64,000 nt of DNA from Streptomyces camelliae (GCF_027625935.1 NZ_CP115300.1:9114001-9178000), one strand, 5' to 3'. Positions 54,753-63,579 are shown, counted from the stretch's first letter. Program-made: numbers and translations. The notes: generated from the letters alone by a model not told the origin.

Positions 54753-55671
54753 GATCGTCGGGGCGGGCCTGCTCGCCCACGTCCCCACCATCGTGCTTCC
54801 GCAGGAGACCCGGCTGGAGCTCAACGAGGGCAAGGAGATCACCCTCGTCACCGGCCTGCACCAGCTGCGTAAGGACGTCTTCGAGCGCGACGACTACGAC
54901 ACCGTCGTCGTCCTGGACTCCCACTGGGCGACGACGGTCGAGTTCGTCGTCACCGCCCAGCAGCGGCGTGCGGGGCTGTTCACCTCCGAGGAGCTGCCGC
55001 GCGGCATGTGCCGGATGCCGTACGACTTCCCGGGCGACCCCGAACTCGCCCACAACATCGAGAAGTTCGCGGACAAGCACGGCACCTGGATCACCGCGAT
55101 CGACGACGAGTACCTGCCGATCTACTACGCCACCATCAACCTCTGGAAGTTCCTCGGGGAGGGGCTGCCCGACAAGCGATGGGTGACCATCGGGGTGTGC
55201 CAGACCGGCGACATGGAGGACCACCTGCGCCTCGGCCGGGCGCTGGCCGACGGCATCGCCGCCACCCCGGGCCGCCGGGTCCTGCTCATCGCCTCCGGTG
55301 CGCTGTCACACACCTTCTGGCCGCTGCGCGAGCTGCGCGACCACGAGTCGAGCGACCCGGTGCACATCTTCACGCCCGAGGCACGCGAGGCCGACCAGGA
55401 GCGGATCGCCTGGTTCAAGGAGGGCCGCCACGACAAGGTCCTCGACACCATGGACGCCTTCTGGAAGTACAAGCCGGAGGCGAAGTTCTTCCACTACCTG
55501 ATGATGGCCGGCGCCCTCGGCGAACAGGCGTGCGTCGCCAAGGGCCGCCAGTACGGCGAGTACGAGAACTCCATCGGCACCGGTCAGGTCCACCTCTGGT
55601 TCGACCGCCCGGCCGACGGCTGGACCGGCGCCGGCCTGCCCTCCCCGCGCACCCCTCACAGCCGTATCTAG
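54745..55671 (+). CDS. Class III extradiol ring-cleavage dioxygenase, HpaD-like
   Basis: The 308-residue protein belongs to the LigB/HpaD superfamily: GAGLLAHVPTIVLPQETRLE (metal His), VVVLDSHWATTVEFVVTAQQ (second His), a Glu in the ENSIGTGQ/GEYENS region, RVLLIASGALSHTFWPLREL (active-site His), and FFHYLMMAGALGEQACVAKG. It should open a catechol such as 3,4-dihydroxyphenylacetate between C2 and C3. It lies between HpaE-like and HpaG-like genes, as in homoprotocatechuate clusters. Confidence 0.87.
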   Translation: MGEIVGAGLLAHVPTIVLPQETRLELNEGKEITLVTGLHQLRKDVFERDDYDTVVVLDSHWATTVEFVVTAQQRRAGLFTSEELPRGMCRMPYDFPGDPELAHNIEKFADKHGTWITAIDDEYLPIYYATINLWKFLGEGLPDKRWVTIGVCQTGDMEDHLRLGRALADGIAATPGRRVLLIASGALSHTFWPLRELRDHESSDPVHIFTPEAREADQERIAWFKEGRHDKVLDTMDAFWKYKPEAKFFHYLMMAGALGEQACVAKGRQYGEYENSIGTGQVHLWFDRPADGWTGAGLPSPRTPHSRI

Positions 55672-55682
55672 AAAGGCCCGCC

Positions 55683-56528
55683 ATGCCCGAATACCGCCGC
55701 ATCCTGCTGGACGGCGCCGCCGTCCGGGTCACCGTCGACGGCGACGAACTGGTCGCCGGGGACGGCCGCCGCGTCAAGACCGACGAGGCCCAGCACCTGC
55801 CGCCGGTCGTGCCGTCCAAAGTGATCGCCGTCCACCTCAACCACCGCAGCCGCGTCGACGAGTTCCGGATCGACCTGCCCGACACTCCCACGTACTTCCA
55901 CAAGCCGACCTCCTCCCTCAACTCCCACAAGGGCGCCGTCGTCCGCCCCGAGGGCTGCAAGTGGCTCAACTACGAGGGCGAGGTCGCCATCGTCATCGGC
56001 AAGACCGCGCGGAACATCTCCCCGGCCGAGGCGGGGGAGTACATCGCCGGTTACACGATCGCCAACGACTACGGCCTGCACGACTTCCGCGACACCGACG
56101 CCGGGTCCATGCTCCGCGTCAAAGGCTCCGACACCCTCTGCCCCCTCGGCCCCGGTCTCGTCACCGACTGGGACTTCCACGGCAAGAGCCTGCGCACCTA
56201 CGTCAACGGTGAGGTGGTGCAGGACGGTTCGACCGACGAGATGAAGTGGGACATGCACTACCTCGTCGCCGACATCGCCCGCACCATCACCCTCTACCCC
56301 GGTGACGTCCTGCTCTCCGGCACCCCCGCCAACTCCCGGCCCGTCCAGCCGGGGGATGTGGTCGAGGTGGAGGTGGAGGGGCTCGGCAGGCTGACGAACC
56401 ACATCGTGACCGGCCCGACCCCGGTCCGTACCGACGTCGGCGCCCAGCCCACCGAGTCCGAGGAGGTCCTGTCAACCGCGCTCGGCGGCGACTGGGAGTT
56501 CCGCGGCATCCGCCCGCCCAGGCGCTGA
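55683..56528 (+). CDS. Fumarylacetoacetate-hydrolase-family protein, HpaG-like isomerase/decarboxylase
   Basis: The ATG at 55683 follows GAAAGG and gives 281 residues. FAH motifs are KVIAVHLNHRSRVDEF, PTYFHKPTSSL, LNYEGEVAIVIGKTARNISP (metal Glu), IAGYTIANDYGLHDFRDTDA and DVLLSGTPANSRPVQPGDVV. HpaG-type enzymes isomerise or decarboxylate the ring-opened homoprotocatechuate product. A strong hairpin (56549-56586) closes the operon. Confidence 0.87.
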   Translation: MPEYRRILLDGAAVRVTVDGDELVAGDGRRVKTDEAQHLPPVVPSKVIAVHLNHRSRVDEFRIDLPDTPTYFHKPTSSLNSHKGAVVRPEGCKWLNYEGEVAIVIGKTARNISPAEAGEYIAGYTIANDYGLHDFRDTDAGSMLRVKGSDTLCPLGPGLVTDWDFHGKSLRTYVNGEVVQDGSTDEMKWDMHYLVADIARTITLYPGDVLLSGTPANSRPVQPGDVVEVEVEGLGRLTNHIVTGPTPVRTDVGAQPTESEEVLSTALGGDWEFRGIRPPRR

Positions 56529-56548
56529 CGGACGCCCATGAGACGGCG

Positions 56549-56586
56549 CCGCACCGGACCTGCCGACCGAGGCGTCCGGTGCGGCC
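56549..56586 (+). terminator. Hairpin terminator after the ring-cleavage operon
   Basis: GCCGCACCGGAC and GTCCGGTGCGGC form a perfect 12-base stem with a 14-base loop, 20 bases after the HpaG-like stop codon. There is no T-run, as is common in streptomycetes. Confidence 0.7.
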
Positions 56587-56610
56587 GCCCGCCCAGGTAA
56601 GGTCGCCCCC

Positions 56611-57246
56611 ATGACCGAGTCCACCGACGCCCCCAAGAGCCGGCCCTCACGCAAGCGCCTGCACTACGGCGAGGGCCGCGAAGCCCTGCTGAACGCCGCC
56701 GTCCGTGTGGTGGCGCGGGGAGGCCTGCGCAGGCTCACCTACCGGGCCGTCGCGGAGGAGGCCGGGGTCACGCACGGCCTCGTGGTGCACCACTTCGGTT
56801 CGCGCGACGCGCTGATCGAGGAGACCCTCGCCCACACCATCCGAACCTCGCTGAACACCAGCGCGCTCGAACCGGGCACCGGCAGGGTCGCGGACTTCTC
56901 GGCGGGGCTGTCGGAGATGGTCACGGCGGATCCGGACGTCCAGGCGTTCCAGTACGAGCTGCTGCTCGAATCGCGCCGCCGCCCGGAGCTGCTGCCCCAG
57001 ATCCGCGCGTTGTACGACGAGTACTTCGACGCCACCCAGCGCGAACTGACCCGCATGCTGCCCGGCGGCGCGGACAAGGCACTGACCCGGCTGGTCTTCG
57101 CCGCGCTCGACGGCCTCGTACTGCACCAGCTCGTCCTCGGTGAGCCCGAGGTCACGGATGCCGCACTGGAAGAGCTGCGCTCCTTGCTGCGGTTCCTCGA
57201 CGCCAACGGTGACGCTGCTGGCGACCGTACCGCCGAGGACGGCTGA
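56611..57246 (+). CDS. TetR family regulator of the catabolic region
   Basis: The 211-residue protein has REALLNAAVRVVARGGLRRL and TYRAVAEEAGVTHGLVVHHF (helix-turn-helix, about 40-60, with the HHFGSRDALIEE tail). Its C-terminal domain resembles TetR_C proteins of catabolic operons. It is flanked by terminators on both sides, so it is expressed alone. As the only regulator in 46.9-64 kb, it is the best candidate to bind the five shared palindromes; none lies before its own start. Confidence 0.88.
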   Translation: MTESTDAPKSRPSRKRLHYGEGREALLNAAVRVVARGGLRRLTYRAVAEEAGVTHGLVVHHFGSRDALIEETLAHTIRTSLNTSALEPGTGRVADFSAGLSEMVTADPDVQAFQYELLLESRRRPELLPQIRALYDEYFDATQRELTRMLPGGADKALTRLVFAALDGLVLHQLVLGEPEVTDAALEELRSLLRFLDANGDAAGDRTAEDG

Positions 57247-57272
57247 AAACCCCTCTGACCTGCTTGTTCCAA

Positions 57273-57304
57273 GGCTCCGGACGTTCCGCGTCCGGAGCCT
57301 TTCG
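57273..57304 (+). terminator. Hairpin terminator after the TetR gene
   Basis: GGCTCCGGACG and CGTCCGGAGCC form an 11-base stem with loop TTCCG, followed by TTTCG. It lies 26 bases after the TetR stop and before the P450 promoter. Confidence 0.75.
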
Positions 57305-57321
57305 CCGTTCGGCGCCATGAT

Positions 57322-57341
57322 CTCGTTTGATTCCGTACGAG
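57322..57341. promoter_or_regulatory. Catabolic regulon operator, site 3
   Basis: CTCGTTTGATTCCGTACGAG is an imperfect palindrome of the shared type, 112 bases before the P450 start at 57454. Its CTCGT/ACGAG ends are symmetric. Confidence 0.65.
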
Positions 57342-57453
57342 TAAAGAGTTGGTTACGGCCGCCGGAAACATTGACGCAGCTTTCCAGATGGATAATTCTC
57401 GCCTGCATGGCAGGGACCCGTCCGCGGCCGCCATGCATCCCTAGGAGATCCCC

Positions 57454-58635
57454 ATGACCATCGAGGCTCCCGCAGCCGAGCTGCTTCCGTTCCGCGACCC
57501 CGGCTACCGGGCGGACCCCGCTCCGTACTACGCCCGGCTCCGTGCGGAGGCGCCCGTCTACCGGCATCCGATCGGCGTGTACGTGGTGTCCCGTTACGAG
57601 GACGTCGCGAAGCTGATCCGCAACCCCACCCTCAGCGTCCGCAAGCTCGATTTCGGCGTGGCCGACCCGCTGCACGACACGGTGCTCGGCCAGGACGCCC
57701 CCGACCACACCCGGCTGCGCCGCATCACCAACCGCTGGTTCACGCCCAAGGCGGTCGAGGAGTGGTCCAAGGTGATGCAGGCGTCCGTGGACGCCGTACT
57801 CGACAAGGCGGTCGAGGCGGGCGGCACGCTCGACGCGGTGGACGACCTCGCCCTGCGCTCCACCTTCGAAACCATCTGTCACATCTTCGGCGTCGAGCCC
57901 ACGAAGATGCTGGAGATCCAGAAGGCCACCTACGACATCGGCGTCAGCCTCGGGCCCGGGTCCGACGAAGACGACTGGCGGGTCACCGGCGAGGCCTTCG
58001 AATGGTACGAGCAGCACAACCGCGCACTCATCGACCACAAGCGCGCCCACCCCGGCAGCGGACTGATCGACCACTTCCTCGCCGAGCAGGACGCGGGGAA
58101 CATGACCGAGAACGAGGTCATCTTCTCGATCCTGCTCTTCTTCGCCGTCGGTCACCTGGACATCAAGCACCTCATCGTGCAGGGCATCCGGCACATGGCC
58201 GAACACCCCGAGTACATCGGGATCTACCGCGACCAGCCGGACATCCGGCCCGGCTTCATCAACGAGGTGCTGCGCATCGAGACCCCCGAGCAGATGGTCT
58301 CCCGCCTCACCACCCAGGAAACGGTCATCGGCGACACGACCGTGCCCGCCGGCGAGGTCCTCGTCCTGCTCATCGGCTCCGCCAACCGCGACCCGGAAGC
58401 CTTCCCCGACCCGGACCGCTTCGACCACAACCGTCCGGCCGCCGCGAGCCAGCACCTGGCCTTCGGCTCCGGCCAGCACGGCTGCGCGGGACAGGTGCTC
58501 GCCCGCGCACAGGCCGACGTCGTCTTCACCACGCTGGTCAACCGCTTCAGCACGATCGAACTCGCCGGTGAGCCGACCTTCACCCACACCGAGTTCCTGC
58601 GCAGCATCGCCCACCTGCCGATCCGGCTGCGCTGA
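57454..58635 (+). CDS. Cytochrome P450 with an unusual I-helix
   Basis: The 393-residue P450 has the ExxR in INEVLRIETPEQMVSRLT, and the haem loop LAFGSGQHGCAGQVLARAQA with the Cys ligand. The I-helix, normally AGxET or AGxDT, reads ILLFFAVGHLDIKHLIVQGI, so the usual acid-Thr pair that delivers protons to oxygen is missing. ISPRAEL-like promoter context and the ferredoxin gene 58 bases downstream show it is expressed as a P450-ferredoxin pair. O-demethylation or hydroxylation of an aromatic substrate is plausible. Confidence 0.93.
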   Translation: MTIEAPAAELLPFRDPGYRADPAPYYARLRAEAPVYRHPIGVYVVSRYEDVAKLIRNPTLSVRKLDFGVADPLHDTVLGQDAPDHTRLRRITNRWFTPKAVEEWSKVMQASVDAVLDKAVEAGGTLDAVDDLALRSTFETICHIFGVEPTKMLEIQKATYDIGVSLGPGSDEDDWRVTGEAFEWYEQHNRALIDHKRAHPGSGLIDHFLAEQDAGNMTENEVIFSILLFFAVGHLDIKHLIVQGIRHMAEHPEYIGIYRDQPDIRPGFINEVLRIETPEQMVSRLTTQETVIGDTTVPAGEVLVLLIGSANRDPEAFPDPDRFDHNRPAAASQHLAFGSGQHGCAGQVLARAQADVVFTTLVNRFSTIELAGEPTFTHTEFLRSIAHLPIRLR

Positions 58636-58693
58636 CCGCACGCCGGCCGTTCCTCCCCCAGCACACAGCACAGCACCACACTCAGGAGCCACC

Positions 58694-58906
58694 ATGCGCG
58701 TCGAAGTCGACCTCAAGAAGTGCCAGGACCACGGCCAGTGCGTCTACGCCGCCCCCGGCCTCTTCGCCCTCGACGAGCAGGGGCGCCTGTCCCTGCGGAA
58801 CGAGGCCACCGAACTGTACGCGGCGGAGGTGGACGCGGCGAACGCCGACGAGGTGCACGAGGCTGCGGAAGTCTGCCCACTGCAGGCCATCACGGTCCAC
58901 GAGTAG
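58694..58906 (+). CDS. Small [3Fe-4S]-type ferredoxin
   Basis: The 70-residue protein MRVEVDLKKCQDHGQCVYAA is closely similar to the ferredoxin at 51023. It has the same ligand motif KCQDHGQC and EVCPLQAITVH, with a longer central region (about eight extra residues). AGGAGCC precedes the ATG. It is the likely redox partner of the P450 just upstream. Confidence 0.93.
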   Translation: MRVEVDLKKCQDHGQCVYAAPGLFALDEQGRLSLRNEATELYAAEVDAANADEVHEAAEVCPLQAITVHE

Positions 58907-58998
58907 CCGGGTTACGGCTTCGTAAGAAGCGGGGGCGGTGGCGAAAAATCATCGCCCAACCCCTTGTCGTATGGATAGTTCAGCCCCACTATGAGGCA

Positions 58999-59018
58999 AC
59001 TCGTTTGGCTCCAAAATA
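58999..59018. promoter_or_regulatory. Catabolic regulon operator, site 4
   Basis: ACTCGTTTGGCTCCAAAATA matches site 2 at 16 of 20 positions or better over TCGTTTGGCTYCAAA and lies 28 bases before the permease start, where a repressor would block transcription. Confidence 0.7.
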
Positions 59019-59046
59019 AACCTCCTTCGCTCCCCTCCCCAGGCAG

Positions 59047-60513
59047 GTGATCCGCGTGGACAGTCAAACGGTCCAGAGAAACCAGACCGTGCAGGACGAA
59101 CCCACCGCTGGCCGACTCAAGCCCAACTCCCTCGGCGTCCTCGGCATCCTCTTCTTCGTCCTCTCCGCGCAGGCGCCCCTGACCGGCATTGCCGGGGCCG
59201 TGCCCATTGCCGTGGCCATCGGCAACGGCGCGGGGGCGCCCGCCGCCTACGCCGGGGCCGGCGTCGTGATCCTGCTGTTCTCTGTCGGCTTCGTCGCCAT
59301 GGGACGCCACGTCGTGGACGCCGGCGCCTTCTACACGTACATCGGCAAGGGGCTCGGCCGTCCCACCGGGTCCGGCAGCGCGAGTGTCGCGCTCTTCGCC
59401 TACTGCGCGGTCCAGGCCGCCATGTACGGGCTGTACGGATCCATCGTCAGCGGCCTGGTCGACCACTACACCGGCCTGAACGCCCCCTGGTGGGTCTGGG
59501 CCCTGGTCACCATGGCGATCGTCCAGGCCCTCGGTGCGGCGGGCATCGAGATGGGCGCCAGGGTGCTGGCCGTGTTCGTCCTGGCCGAGTTCAGCATCCT
59601 GCTCGTCTTCGCCCTGGTCACCCTCTTCAAGGGCGGCGGCCCCGAGGGGCTGGGCTTCACCGACAGCTTCTCGCCCCACGCCGCGCTCCAGGGTGCTCCC
59701 GGCGTGGCCCTGATGTTCGCCGTGGCGTCGATGTTCGGCTTCGAGGCCACCGCCATCTACGGCGAGGAGGCGCGCGAGCCCCGTAAGACCGTGCCCCGGG
59801 CGACGTACCTCTCCGTCGCCGTGATCACCGGCTTCTTCGCCTTCACCTCGTGGATGCTGGTCTCCGCCCACGGTGCCTCCCGCGCCACCGCCGAGGCGGG
59901 CAAGGCGCTGGCGAGCGGTGACGCCACGGCATGGGTCTTCGCACCGATCACCGCGCAGTTCGGCGCCTGGGTGGGCGACGTCCTGCCGATCCTCCTGGCG
60001 ACCTCCCTCTTCGCCGGCATCCTGGCCTTCCACAACTCCGCCAACCGCTACCTCTTCTCCCTGGGCCGCGACGGCCTGCTGCCCCACGGGCTGACCGCGA
60101 TCAACCGGCGTCACTCGCCGTGGGTGGCGGGCAGCGTGCAGACCGTGGTCGCTCTGCTGCTCGTCATGCCCTTCGCGCTGCTGGGCAAGGACCCGGTGCT
60201 GACCCTCTTCTCGTGGTTCAGCGGGGTGGCTGTGCTGGGGATCATGCTCCTGTACCTGCTGACCTCCGTGTCGGTGGTGGTGTTCTTCCGGCGCGAGCGG
60301 CTGGATGCCCGCCCCTGGAACACTCTGATCGCCCCCATCCTGGGCGCGCTCGGCATCGCCGGTGCGATCTGGCTGATCATGGCCAACTTCACGACCCTCA
60401 TCGGCGGCGACTCGACCACGGCGACCTGGCTCGAACTCGCCGTCCCGGCGGTCCTGGTCCTCGGCGTCGTCGCCGCCCGCGTGACGCGTGACCGGGCGAC
60501 GGACGAGGCCTGA
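59047..60513 (+). CDS. APC-superfamily amino acid/amine permease
   Basis: The 488-residue protein has about 12 membrane helices. SLGVLGILFFVLSAQAPLTG and IAGAVPIAVAIGNGAGAPAA form the first helices, with the broken TM1 typical of APC carriers. AVASMFGFEATAIYGEEARE is the conserved TM6 region, and FHNSANRYLFSLGRDGLLPH lies near TM8-9. It starts at GTG 59047 (a second GTG at 59056 is possible). Uptake of the amine or amino acid degraded by this region is inferred. Confidence 0.88.
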   Translation: MIRVDSQTVQRNQTVQDEPTAGRLKPNSLGVLGILFFVLSAQAPLTGIAGAVPIAVAIGNGAGAPAAYAGAGVVILLFSVGFVAMGRHVVDAGAFYTYIGKGLGRPTGSGSASVALFAYCAVQAAMYGLYGSIVSGLVDHYTGLNAPWWVWALVTMAIVQALGAAGIEMGARVLAVFVLAEFSILLVFALVTLFKGGGPEGLGFTDSFSPHAALQGAPGVALMFAVASMFGFEATAIYGEEAREPRKTVPRATYLSVAVITGFFAFTSWMLVSAHGASRATAEAGKALASGDATAWVFAPITAQFGAWVGDVLPILLATSLFAGILAFHNSANRYLFSLGRDGLLPHGLTAINRRHSPWVAGSVQTVVALLLVMPFALLGKDPVLTLFSWFSGVAVLGIMLLYLLTSVSVVVFFRRERLDARPWNTLIAPILGALGIAGAIWLIMANFTTLIGGDSTTATWLELAVPAVLVLGVVAARVTRDRATDEA

Positions 60514-60607
60514 GGACGCCGCTTCTCACGGTGTGACCGGTCCGGTTCCCGCTCCCCCCGGGACCGGGCCGGCCATGTCCGGCTCCCACCCGCGCACGGA
60601 GGATTCA

Positions 60608-61261
60608 TTGAGCACGGGATACGTGTGGCACGAGCTGTTCGGCTGGGCCGACAGCGGCAGCGGTGGGCTGTTCCCCGTCGATCCGGCCGCCGGACTCCAG
60701 CCGATCGGCCACCATGTGGCACACGCCGACACCAAGCGGCGGCTGCACGAGCTCGTCACCGTGTCCGGCCTGATCGACCATCTGGAACGAGTCGAGGCTC
60801 GACACGCCACGGAGGAAGAGGTACTGCGGGTCCACACCCCCGAACACGTCGGCCGACTGCGGCGTGAGAGCACCCTGCCCAGGGGCGGTTACGAGATCGC
60901 CGCGCTCGCCGCCGGCACTGCGATCGAACTGGTCGAAGCGGTCGTCACCGGACGGGTGGACAAAGGTTACGCGCTCGTCCACCCATGCGGGCACCACGCC
61001 CCGGCGCACACCGGCATGGGGTTCTGCATGCTCAACAACGTGGCGAACGCGGTCGTGCACACCCGTGCCGCCCTGGGCGTGCGGCGGGCCGCGGTGGTCG
61101 ACGGGGGCGTCCACCACGGCAACGGCGCCCAGTCCGTCTTCTGGGACGAGCCCGACGTCCTGACCCTCTCCGTGCACGTCGGCGGGATGACGGGACACGA
61201 CCTCGCGCCGTACCAGAAGGCGCTGGTCGACGAGGTCGCCGCGCTGGTGCTGCCCGCATGA
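60608..61261 (+). CDS. Class II histone-deacetylase-like protein with an internal deletion
   Basis: I choose the TTG at 60608 (STGYVWHELFGWADSG) because GGAGG stands 5 bases upstream. The 217-residue protein starts like acetylpolyamine amidohydrolase/HDAC-II enzymes: HVAHADTKRRLHELVTVSGL, VHTPEHVGRLRREST, VHPCGHHAPAHTGMGFCMLN (His dyad). The metal site normally reads DxDVHHGNG; here it is VDGGVHHGNGAQ, so the Asp ligand is lost. After VLTLSVH about 150 residues are missing, and the tail VGGMTGHDLAPYQKALVDEV follows directly. Catalysis is doubtful. Intact relatives have about 370 residues. Confidence 0.7.
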   Translation: MSTGYVWHELFGWADSGSGGLFPVDPAAGLQPIGHHVAHADTKRRLHELVTVSGLIDHLERVEARHATEEEVLRVHTPEHVGRLRRESTLPRGGYEIAALAAGTAIELVEAVVTGRVDKGYALVHPCGHHAPAHTGMGFCMLNNVANAVVHTRAALGVRRAAVVDGGVHHGNGAQSVFWDEPDVLTLSVHVGGMTGHDLAPYQKALVDEVAALVLPA

Positions 61262-61266
61262 GACGG

Positions 61267-61977
61267 TCAGCCGGGCGTGTTCGCCACCCGGTCGAGAAAC
61301 CCGTCGACAAGGCGGCGGGCGTTCGCGCGGGTCGTCGTCGCCAGGTCCCTTGTCCGGGTGAGCAGCTCACCGGGGTCCACGCCGTGGTGCAGGCACTGCT
61401 CGGCGCCGCCGAGCTCCAGGTACCGGCGCACGGTGGTGGGCGTGATCTCCGGATGGAACTGCACCCCCAGGCTCCGCCCGAGCCGGAACGCCTGGGTGCA
61501 CACGGAGTCGCGGGCCACCTCCTCGGCTCCGGGGGGCAGGAGGCAGCGGTCGTAGTGCCACTGGAACCACGGGCCCGGGCCGATCAGTTCGGGATCGTCG
61601 GTGTCGACCCCGACCCAGCCGATCTCCGGGCGCGGCGACGCCTCGACCGAGCCCCCGAGCGCGGTGGCCAGTGCCTGAGCGCCGAAACAGACCCCGAGCA
61701 CCGGAACGCCGAGGTGATGGGCCTTGCGCAACAGCGCCAGCTCTCCGCCGATCCAGGAACCCACGGCCGTCTCGTCGTACACCGACCAGGGCGCGCCGAG
61801 CGACACGATCAGGTCCCAGTCGTCGGCGGCCGGGAAGTCGAAGGCCACGTCCGGCGCGTGGTGGCGGTGTTCGGGTACGACGGTCACGACGCTCAGGTCG
61901 TATCCGCGCTGCACGAGCCGGGCCCCGACCGGACCGGGGTCGGTCACGTGGTCGTGCTGGATGACGAGCGCGCGCAC
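61267..61977 (-). CDS. Class I glutamine amidotransferase-fold protein
   Basis: From the GTG at 61977 the protein has 236 residues. The nucleophile elbow is VPVLGVCFGAQALATALGGS (Cys near 98) and the His-Glu pair is in LGVQFHPEITPTTVRRYL. It has no synthetase partner domain, so a gamma-glutamyl hydrolase or transferase role is likely. It diverges from an aldehyde dehydrogenase gene across operator site 5. Aniline-degradation clusters pair a similar protein with a glutamine-synthetase-like ligase. Confidence 0.85.
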   Translation of the reverse strand: MRALVIQHDHVTDPGPVGARLVQRGYDLSVVTVVPEHRHHAPDVAFDFPAADDWDLIVSLGAPWSVYDETAVGSWIGGELALLRKAHHLGVPVLGVCFGAQALATALGGSVEASPRPEIGWVGVDTDDPELIGPGPWFQWHYDRCLLPPGAEEVARDSVCTQAFRLGRSLGVQFHPEITPTTVRRYLELGGAEQCLHHGVDPGELLTRTRDLATTTRANARRLVDGFLDRVANTPG

Positions 61978-62050
61978 GGTGGGCTCCCTCCCGGGTTCAC
62001 GGACCCGTCGGATCGATCCGTGAACTCTTGTGACGGCTGAGCCCACACCA

Positions 62051-62070
62051 TATCGTTTGGAATCAAATAA
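62051..62070. promoter_or_regulatory. Catabolic regulon operator, site 5
   Basis: TATCGTTTGGAATCAAATAA carries the shared TCGTTTGGNNTCAAA core. It sits 18 bases before the aldehyde dehydrogenase start and 73 bases from the divergent amidotransferase start. Confidence 0.7.
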
Positions 62071-62088
62071 AGTATCCGGAGGTTCCGC

Positions 62089-63579
62089 ATGCTGGACATC
62101 ACCCACGAGGAATGGCTGCGCCGAGCCAAGGCACTGGACCTGGTCGGCGCGCATCACATCGACGGCGTCGACGAGGGCGGGGGAGAGGCGACCTTCGCCG
62201 CCGTCTCGCCCCGCGACGGCCAGGTGCTGACCCAGGTTGCCGACGGAGGCGCGGAGGAAGTGGACGTGGCCGTGGCCGCCGCCCGCCGGGCCTTCGACTC
62301 CGGCCCCTGGCCCCGCCTCGCACCGGCCGACCGCGGCCGGATCCTGCTGCGCATCGCCGACCTGCTCGAAGAGCACCGCGAGGAACTGGCGTTGACCGTC
62401 AGCCTGGAGATGGGCAAGCCGATCACGGACGCGTACGAGATCGAACTGCGCGCCGTCATCAGCACGTTCCGCTGGTACGGGCAGCTGGCCGACAAACTCA
62501 CCGACGAGTCGCCCCACACCGCCCCCGATGCCCTGGCGCTGGTCACCCGGGAGCCGACCGGTGTCGTGGGCGCGGTAGTGCCGTGGAACTTCCCCCTGAC
62601 GCTGGCCGGTTGGAAGGTGGCCCCGGCACTGGCGGCGGGCTGCACCGTCGTACTGAAGCCGTCGGAGAACTCCCCGCTCTCCGCCCTGCTGCTCGGCCGG
62701 CTCGCCACCGAGGCCGGCCTGCCGCCGGGTGTGCTGAACGTGGTCAACGGCAAGGGCCCCGTCGCCGGGCGAGCCCTCGGTCTCCACCCCGATGTCGACG
62801 TCCTGGCCTTCACCGGCTCGACCGCCGTGGGCCGTCACTTCCTGCACTACGCGGCCGACTCCAACCTCAAGCGGGTCTGGCTCGAACTCGGCGGCAAGTC
62901 CCCCAACATCATCTTCCCGGATGCGCCCGACCTGGAGAAGGCCGCCGCCACCGCCGCCTGGGGCATCTTCTTCAACCAGGGCGAGATGTGCACCGCCCCC
63001 TCCCGGCTGCTGGTGCACTCCTCGATCGCCGGCCAGGTCACCGACGCGATCGTGGCGCGGGCCCGGGAACTCATCGTCGGGGATCCGCTCGACCCGGCAA
63101 CCGAGATGGGTGCGATGGCCGGTGGGAGGCACCTCGATCGGGTCCTCGGCCACATCGAGACCGGCCTTGAGGAAGGCGCCCGCCTGCGCGTCGGCGGCGG
63201 CCGCACCCTGGCCGAGACCGGCGGCAGTTTCCTGCGCCCCACCGTCTTCGACCACGTGCGCCCCGGCATGCGGCTGGCCCGCGAGGAGATCTTCGGCCCC
63301 GTCCTGTCAGTGCTGACGTTCGACGATCTGGACGAGGCGGTCCGGGTGGCCAACGACACGGAGTACGGCCTCGCCGCGGGCCTGTGGACCTCCGACCTGT
63401 CCACCGCCCACCAGGTCGCCCGCACGCTCAGGGCCGGAACCGTCTGGGTCAACTGCTACGAGGAGGGCGACCTGACCGTCCCCTTCGGCGGCATGAAGCA
63501 GTCCGGCAACGGCCGAGACAAGTCCGCCCACGCCATCGAGAAGTACACCGAACTGAAGACCACCTGGATCCAGCTGTGA
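62089..63579 (+). CDS. Aldehyde dehydrogenase
   Basis: The 496-residue ALDH has VVPWNFPLTLAGWKVAPALA, FTGSTAVGRHFLHYAADSNL, the Glu in VWLELGGKSPNIIFPDAPDL, the Cys in NQGEMCTAPSRLLV, and PFGGMKQSGNGRDKSAHAIE. It resembles the gamma-glutamyl-gamma-aminobutyraldehyde/PuuC group more than the HpaE-like enzyme at 53289. The PuuD-like hydrolase gene overlaps its end by GTGA, as in putrescine pathways. Confidence 0.9.
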   Translation: MLDITHEEWLRRAKALDLVGAHHIDGVDEGGGEATFAAVSPRDGQVLTQVADGGAEEVDVAVAAARRAFDSGPWPRLAPADRGRILLRIADLLEEHREELALTVSLEMGKPITDAYEIELRAVISTFRWYGQLADKLTDESPHTAPDALALVTREPTGVVGAVVPWNFPLTLAGWKVAPALAAGCTVVLKPSENSPLSALLLGRLATEAGLPPGVLNVVNGKGPVAGRALGLHPDVDVLAFTGSTAVGRHFLHYAADSNLKRVWLELGGKSPNIIFPDAPDLEKAAATAAWGIFFNQGEMCTAPSRLLVHSSIAGQVTDAIVARARELIVGDPLDPATEMGAMAGGRHLDRVLGHIETGLEEGARLRVGGGRTLAETGGSFLRPTVFDHVRPGMRLAREEIFGPVLSVLTFDDLDEAVRVANDTEYGLAAGLWTSDLSTAHQVARTLRAGTVWVNCYEEGDLTVPFGGMKQSGNGRDKSAHAIEKYTELKTTWIQL

